The notes under the pieces were generated by a model that was not told the DNA's origin, did no database searches, and worked only from the letters and a program-made list of their open reading frames with translations. 64,000 bases of DNA from Pseudomonas sp. ANT_H12B (GTDB taxonomy: Bacteria; Pseudomonadota; Gammaproteobacteria; Pseudomonadales; Pseudomonadaceae): NCBI RefSeq assembly GCF_008369325.1, contig NZ_VOBI01000013.1, positions 102,146 through 166,145 on the forward strand, in the 5' to 3' direction. How positions within the stretch are numbered: position 1 is the stretch's first letter; the number at the start of each line of letters is the position of its first letter. Both the position numbers and the translations under genes were made by a program. Below, piece after piece: positions 60,144 to 64,000 of the stretch.

Positions 60144-61277
60144 ATGATCACACTGAAAACTGCCATTATTCACAGCTTCAAGAAGCTGGCCAAGACCAGC
60201 TTTATCTCCGAGGTGGTCAAGAAGGATGTGGCGCTCGATACTGAAAATCCTGCGTTGCATTTTCTGGTCAATGGCATCCACGGCCTCATCGGCAAAGAAG
60301 GCAACAGCGTGGTCTATGGACAGTTTGCCAATGATGACCGTCAGGGGCCGTTTCCAGAGCGCTTCACCGCGTTCGTAGAAGTACAAGATGATAAAGCGCA
60401 ATTTATCGACTTGACCCACTTGGCAATGGACCAACTGGTGGAGCAAGCCGGTAATCAAGTCTTGTCGACTGGTGGACACATCCTTTGCGCCCAGTACACC
60501 TCGGGCGCAACCGACTTTTTCCTGGTCGCCAGCATGAAGGAGCGCGGTGGTATTCAGCTGGACGAAAACTATGTGCCGAAGGAAATTCAAGAGGTCGATC
60601 TCAACAAGGTTCAGCAGGCCGCCAGGATCAACTTAGCTAGCTTCGTGGCCATAAAGGCTATGGCTGCTGCGGCCGCTGCTGCGCCTGAGCAGGATGAGGA
60701 TGACGCGGAGGATGACGTGGATTCAACCTACCTGTGCTTCATCAGCCGCGGCCGTGATAGTCAGGCATCTGACTATTTCATTTCTGCACTGGGTTGTGCG
60801 AAAGGAGTGGCCTCAGGACGCGCTACCAAAAATGCCATAGATAACGTTGCCCGGTTTTTTCGCGACAACAAAGCGTTAAAAAGCTTTGGTTATAAGGCCA
60901 AAGAGGCGGTGATCAAATATCTGGAGGAGCAGTTGGCCGCAGGCAAGTCCGCGCGCCTGGACGCCATCTGCCACGTCGCTGTCGCATACGTACCCGCTGA
61001 CTTAGTGGATGAAATCGTTGGGCTGAAAGACTATTTGAATAGTGAGAAACATAAGGTGCCGGACGACTTTACGGTCAATGCGAAATCGCTGAAAGAGAAA
61101 ACCCGTATCAAGGGGGACGCTGCTAACTGGTCGTTGCAATTCGAGCGTGGAGCGTTAGGTAAGGATCCGGCCTCAGACGTTTACTATGATGAGGGACGGA
61201 AGAAGTTGACCCTGTCCAATCTGACTGCCGAACTGGTTGGTGTGATCGAGAAAGAATTGCTGGCTAGGGCTGGCTAA
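60144..61277 (+). CDS. ndpA: NdpA/YejK-family nucleoid-associated protein (NA37)
   Basis: This is a homologue of the 37-kDa nucleoid-associated protein YejK, whose cellular role is poorly known; members interact with DNA and topoisomerase. The 377-aa protein (YejK is 335) has the usual start (IHSFKKLAKTSFISEVVKKDV) and the central block DSTYLCFISRGRDSQASDYFISALGCAKGV. An Ala/Asp/Glu linker (AAAAAAAPEQDEDDAEDDV) lies before it. The C-terminal block is NWSLQFERGALGKDPASDVYYDEG. It is followed 2 bp later by the membrane-protein gene, hence an operon. It is a transposon-borne paralogue rather than the core gene. Confidence 0.88.
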   Translation: MITLKTAIIHSFKKLAKTSFISEVVKKDVALDTENPALHFLVNGIHGLIGKEGNSVVYGQFANDDRQGPFPERFTAFVEVQDDKAQFIDLTHLAMDQLVEQAGNQVLSTGGHILCAQYTSGATDFFLVASMKERGGIQLDENYVPKEIQEVDLNKVQQAARINLASFVAIKAMAAAAAAAPEQDEDDAEDDVDSTYLCFISRGRDSQASDYFISALGCAKGVASGRATKNAIDNVARFFRDNKALKSFGYKAKEAVIKYLEEQLAAGKSARLDAICHVAVAYVPADLVDEIVGLKDYLNSEKHKVPDDFTVNAKSLKEKTRIKGDAANWSLQFERGALGKDPASDVYYDEGRKKLTLSNLTAELVGVIEKELLARAG

Positions 61278-61279
61278 GA

Positions 61280-62542
61280 ATGTTTTCCAATGTGGTAGTT
61301 CTCTATCGTGCCCTCGGAGCGCCCACCATTGAGGATGGGGTCATCCGCTATGAGGGGAGGCCAACGCACGACATTATCGGTGCGTTGCGAATGTGTGATG
61401 ACCTGCCCGCAGCCTATGGCAAGTTCGAGCATTGCTCTGAAGAAGCTGACTCTCTCGATATTGAGTTTCGCTTGCCATCGAACGAGTCGGGCCGGTTCTA
61501 CGCGAACTTAGGCGAGTTTGTCGCTCGCAATGGCTCATTGGGCAAGGGCCAATTTCCGAGCAACGTGTACATTGTTGAGCTCAGTTGGGCGGATAGTGAT
61601 GACACCGAACCTTCGGCGATTAAGGCGCTCAGGCGCGTCTGCCGGCTGATCGAGCTGCTTGCACTGCTAGCGATCGGCGTCGACAAAGACAGCAGTCCAG
61701 ATGGTTATAACCTGTTTTTTGCCTTGCCTCCTGATGGGGCTAAGCCTCCGAGAACTTTTCTATTGCCTACCCAGGTTGACGTCAAGGCTCTTGACTATGA
61801 GCTCAACCACCTGAGCTTGTTGGAAGAAATACTGAATCGAAAAAACGAAAACAAGGCGCACCTCTCCGAACGAAAATTGATGATTCGGATGGCGGTGGCG
61901 AGCGTCATCGAGAAGTTTGAGAGCGAGCCGAATCTGTTCTTGGTGATCGTGCGGGAGTGGCGGGAGGTCCTCGCCACGTACCGTGCGAATCTGCAAACCT
62001 ACGTCTATAGCTTCTCGTTTGAGCGGGCCCGGCGCGAGGTGGCCCAGGCTGAAATCGACTATGGCACTAAGCTTAGCGGGGTACTGGGCGACATCGCGGG
62101 CAAGATGCTTGCCCTGCCGATATCGTTAGCGGGTCTGGTCGTGCTGGAGAAAACAACCTCAAAATTCGAAGGTTTTATTCTTGTCCTTGGGCTGGCAGTG
62201 GTCTCTGTGGTTCTGCTTGCGATCCTGCACAATCAAATGCTGCAAACAGAGCGCCTGCTACACAGTTTCAATGTCATCTTCGATGATTTTAAGGACAAGA
62301 TAAAAACCTATCCCCCAAAACTTCAGGGCTTGCTCAGGATCACCATCGACCAGGTCGACAAGCAGGGCCGAACGCTAACCAGGACCTTTCGCTTGCTGAA
62401 GGGGCTGTCCTTGCTGCCAATCGTCGGGGCCTTGCTGCTGGCCGCGATAAAATACTGGGATGGTTTCGTATGGCTATTGATGACCATCCTGTCGATCGTG
62501 TTTTCCGCGCTCAACGTAGCCCCGAACTTTCTCAGCCCGTAA
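61280..62542 (+). CDS. membrane protein of unknown function paired with NdpA
   Basis: The 420-aa protein has a soluble N-terminal half of about 250 residues (no family recognised), with a charged helical central part (NHLSLLEEILNRKNENKAHLSERKL). The C-terminal third has hydrophobic segments (MLALPISLAGLVVLEK; GFILVLGLAVVSVVLLAIL; LSLLPIVGALLLAAIKY; FVWLLMTILSIVFSAL), likely three to four helices. It follows ndpA by 2 bp. A 5'-deleted copy lies in element A at 15824. An effector-plus-DNA-sensor arrangement is possible but speculative. Confidence 0.8.
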   Translation: MFSNVVVLYRALGAPTIEDGVIRYEGRPTHDIIGALRMCDDLPAAYGKFEHCSEEADSLDIEFRLPSNESGRFYANLGEFVARNGSLGKGQFPSNVYIVELSWADSDDTEPSAIKALRRVCRLIELLALLAIGVDKDSSPDGYNLFFALPPDGAKPPRTFLLPTQVDVKALDYELNHLSLLEEILNRKNENKAHLSERKLMIRMAVASVIEKFESEPNLFLVIVREWREVLATYRANLQTYVYSFSFERARREVAQAEIDYGTKLSGVLGDIAGKMLALPISLAGLVVLEKTTSKFEGFILVLGLAVVSVVLLAILHNQMLQTERLLHSFNVIFDDFKDKIKTYPPKLQGLLRITIDQVDKQGRTLTRTFRLLKGLSLLPIVGALLLAAIKYWDGFVWLLMTILSIVFSALNVAPNFLSP

Positions 62543-62552
62543 AGGCTTTTTA

Positions 62553-62859
62553 ACACGTTCGCTACCTCTCCTAGTTGTGCACAAACGAGTCATGCAACTG
62601 GAGTGTGCCAAGCAGCTCTCCATGATATGGGGGATATGTATTTTCCAATAAAAGGCTCGTAGATATTCCATGTAGAACTCGAGCTAATTTCTGATGCTCG
62701 TATGACGCATTCAGCGTACCCGCCAGAAAATTAAATTTCTAAGAGTCGAACTCACAAGTACAGGGGACACCTTACACATATGTAATATTCGCGGCAGCTT
62801 TCTGAAAGGCTTCATTGGTTATCCTCTAGTCAGAAGTAAGTGAGCTCTAGGAGAAAATC
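62553..62859. other. 307-bp region with promoter box for the DUF2790 gene
   Basis: The only recognisable feature is ATATGTAATATTCGCGGCAG (62778-62797), a form of the TGTAAT motif. The rest has no gene. Confidence 0.45.
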
Positions 62860-63192
62860 ATGAAAGCATTAAAAGCACTTTTTGCCGTTTCTATCTTGAC
62901 CTTGTCTTCTTTGGCCATGGCTGAAGGAGGTGGTGACCGCGTTTACGGTCGGATGATGCAAGAAAACCAACAGGCGATGGAGCAATATGCCTTAAAAAAT
63001 GGTAAGTCCATCCCTGAAGTTGTTCATTATGAATATGGTATGAACCTCGATATTCAGAAGGTGGTCAGTGTCACACAAGCCAACAAAACCTGTAGTGTTG
63101 CGCCTTCGCGCATGACCTATGAAGACTCGGCGGGCAAGCTTAATACCGTGGAGTACAAGATTATGGGTACCAACTGCCCACATGGAAGCTAG
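62860..63192 (+). CDS. DUF2790-family periplasmic protein
   Basis: The 110-aa protein has a signal peptide (MKALKALFAVSILTLSSLAMA), then EGGGDRVYGRMMQENQQAMEQYALKNGKSIPEVVHYEYGMNLDIQKVVSVTQ...CSVAPSRMTYEDSAGKLNTVEYKIMG. It is closely related to the 19752 and 31441 proteins. A TGTAAT box and a CTCTAGGAG ribosome site precede it. Confidence 0.85.
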   Translation: MKALKALFAVSILTLSSLAMAEGGGDRVYGRMMQENQQAMEQYALKNGKSIPEVVHYEYGMNLDIQKVVSVTQANKTCSVAPSRMTYEDSAGKLNTVEYKIMGTNCPHGS

Positions 63193-63316
63193 CCCCTAAG
63201 GGTCATGTCTACGTCAGATCATTCAATTAGGCTTTTTAAGCATGCTTACTGGTCGCTGACATAGAAGTAATTTTCAGGTCACGCTGGAGTTATCTTTTGT
63301 ATGAAATTATGTCTGC

Positions 63317-63356
63317 CGGCACGTAGAGGGAATTCCTACGTGCCGATGGCTTTTTA
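63317..63356 (+). terminator. terminator upstream of the second oprD
   Basis: The 10-bp stem CGGCACGTAG / CTACGTGCCG is followed by ATGGCTTTTT. It ends transcripts from the DUF2790 gene. Confidence 0.75.
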
Positions 63357-63412
63357 TAATGATAAAAATATTTCATAAAGAAACTCTGCCAAGCTAAAGC
63401 CTGGAGCGTTAA

Positions 63413-63904
63413 ATGAACAATAAAAGCTTTTATGGTCTTTCTCTCATTGCCCTTGGCATGAGCATGGGGCAAGTTGCAGTGGCCGTTGAGCAAAAACCTG
63501 AGGGGTTCATTGAAGGGAGCACCCTTAGTCTTCTCAATCGTAATCTCTACTTCAATCGTGACTATCGAAAGGGCCAGTCAAGTCCCACAGGCAATGGCTA
63601 CGCTGAAGAATGGGCTCATGGGATTATTGGACGTTTTGAGTCGGGCTTTACCCAAGGCACCGTCGGGTTCGGCATTGATGCATTTGCAATGGTAGGACTC
63701 AAGCTTGATTCGGGTGATGGGCGCTCGGGGGCTCGAAGCTCGGTGGATGTCATGCCCTACAACAGCAAAGGCCAACCTGAAGACTCTTACTCAAAAGTAG
63801 GCGGAGCCGCGAAGGCTCGCTTTATGGATACGGTGGTCAAAGTAGGGGACGTATTTCCATCCACGCCTGTCGTTGTTGCCGCTGACCGAAAACTGACCCA
63901 GTAG
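63413..63904 (+). pseudogene. OprD-family porin gene interrupted by an IS21-family element
   Basis: The signal peptide and first strands (GFIEGSTLSLLNRNLYFNRD, GLKLDSGDGRSGARS, VVKVGDVFPSTPVVVA) closely follow the intact porin at 18049. The match stops at about 63882, where IS sequence starts; the frame reads DRKLTQ and stops. The remaining two thirds of the gene, if present, lie beyond the window. Confidence 0.88.
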
Positions 63905-64000
63905 AGGCTGTTCTGCCGACTGAAAACTGACCCAGGTGTTCAACTGCTTCTGCTCACTTTTCGAGCAGGAGAACACAGGGTGATCAGCATGGAAATGTTG
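63883..64000 (+). mobile_element. IS21-family insertion (left end and start of istA)
   Basis: The sequence from TGACCGAAAACTGACCCAG onward carries a second CTGAAAACTGACCCAG copy (63919-63934), the multiple end repeats typical of IS21. A transposase start follows at GTG 63980 (MISMEML), behind GGAGAACACAG, matching IS21 IstA N-termini in Pseudomonas. The rest is outside the window. Confidence 0.8.

Larger units (their letters stand above)
49934..64000 (+). mobile_element. Tn7-like element C (left part; L end beyond the window)
   Basis: The R terminus is TGGCTTCTA with three sites at 49943-49999. tnsA-tnsB-tnsC-tnsD and a second tniQ follow. Cargo begins near 58440: an acetyltransferase pseudogene, unknown genes, ndpA plus a membrane protein, a DUF2790 gene, and an oprD paralogue interrupted by an IS. 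No L-end sites (GTGTCAA type) occur up to 64,000, so the element continues outside the window. The shared DUF2790 and oprD genes show that it carries metal-response cargo like A. Confidence 0.88.

Noticed and set aside
49934..62542. CRISPR-associated transposon (tniQ with cas genes)
   Set aside because: tniQ genes are present, but no cas genes and no CRISPR repeats were found in any part of the window.
58360..64000. A tnsE gene or the L end of element C
   Set aside because: No TnsE-like protein and no GTGTCAA/GTGACAA TnsB-type sites were found to the right of 58360; the L end must be outside the window.

Overview
The window is Pseudomonas chromosome (P. fluorescens/P. putida-like by gene order and protein sequence). 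It runs from the origin-proximal core into a large accessory island at the attTn7 site downstream of glmS. Bases 1-15,542 carry an unbroken conserved block on the + strand: mnmG (5' end outside the window), rsmG, parA, parB, the F1Fo ATP synthase operon atpIBEFHAGDC, glmU, glmR and glmS. Eleven exact DnaA-box 9-mers lie scattered through this block, and none was seen in the island.

From 15,563 to the right edge the sequence is a tandem array of three Tn7-like transposons. All three are in the same orientation, with the tnsA-side (R) end facing glmS. They are separated by identical 5-bp target duplications, GCTAT, at 15563-15567, 41880-41884 and 49929-49933. Element A (15568-41879) has complete R and L ends but no tns genes. 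An internal deletion joined its R end, at the position of the tnsA start codon, to the tail of a cargo gene. Element B (41885-49928) is a compact element with its own divergent tnsA-tnsB-tnsC-tnsD, a truncated opposing tniQ, and little cargo. Element C (49934 to beyond 64,000) has tnsABCD plus a second tniQ-family gene, and its R end matches that of A.

The cargo of A is a heavy-metal (Zn/Cd/Co) resistance island: an OprD-type porin, small periplasmic DUF2790/PtrA-like proteins, the czcCBA efflux operon, two near-identical czcRS two-component systems, an orphan CzcR-like regulator, a decayed second czcC, an EptA-like phosphoethanolamine transferase, a retropepsin-like protein, czcD, a zinc-ribbon protein, a CadA P-type ATPase and a fused orphan antitoxin. 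A recurring promoter motif (core TGTAATTTTTCA) precedes several of these genes and a candidate metal-responsive small RNA. Two MerR-family-type promoters are present, but no MerR-family regulator gene is.

The cargo of C includes a phosphinothricin-acetyltransferase pseudogene, small unknown genes, and a two-gene operon (ndpA plus a membrane protein) behind a perfect SOS/LexA box. After that comes another DUF2790 gene and an OprD porin gene cut by an IS21-family insertion at the window edge. The observations most worth follow-up are the triple attTn7 array, the non-autonomous metal island A that C may mobilise in trans, the second TniQ of C, and the SOS-boxed ndpA/membrane-protein pair.
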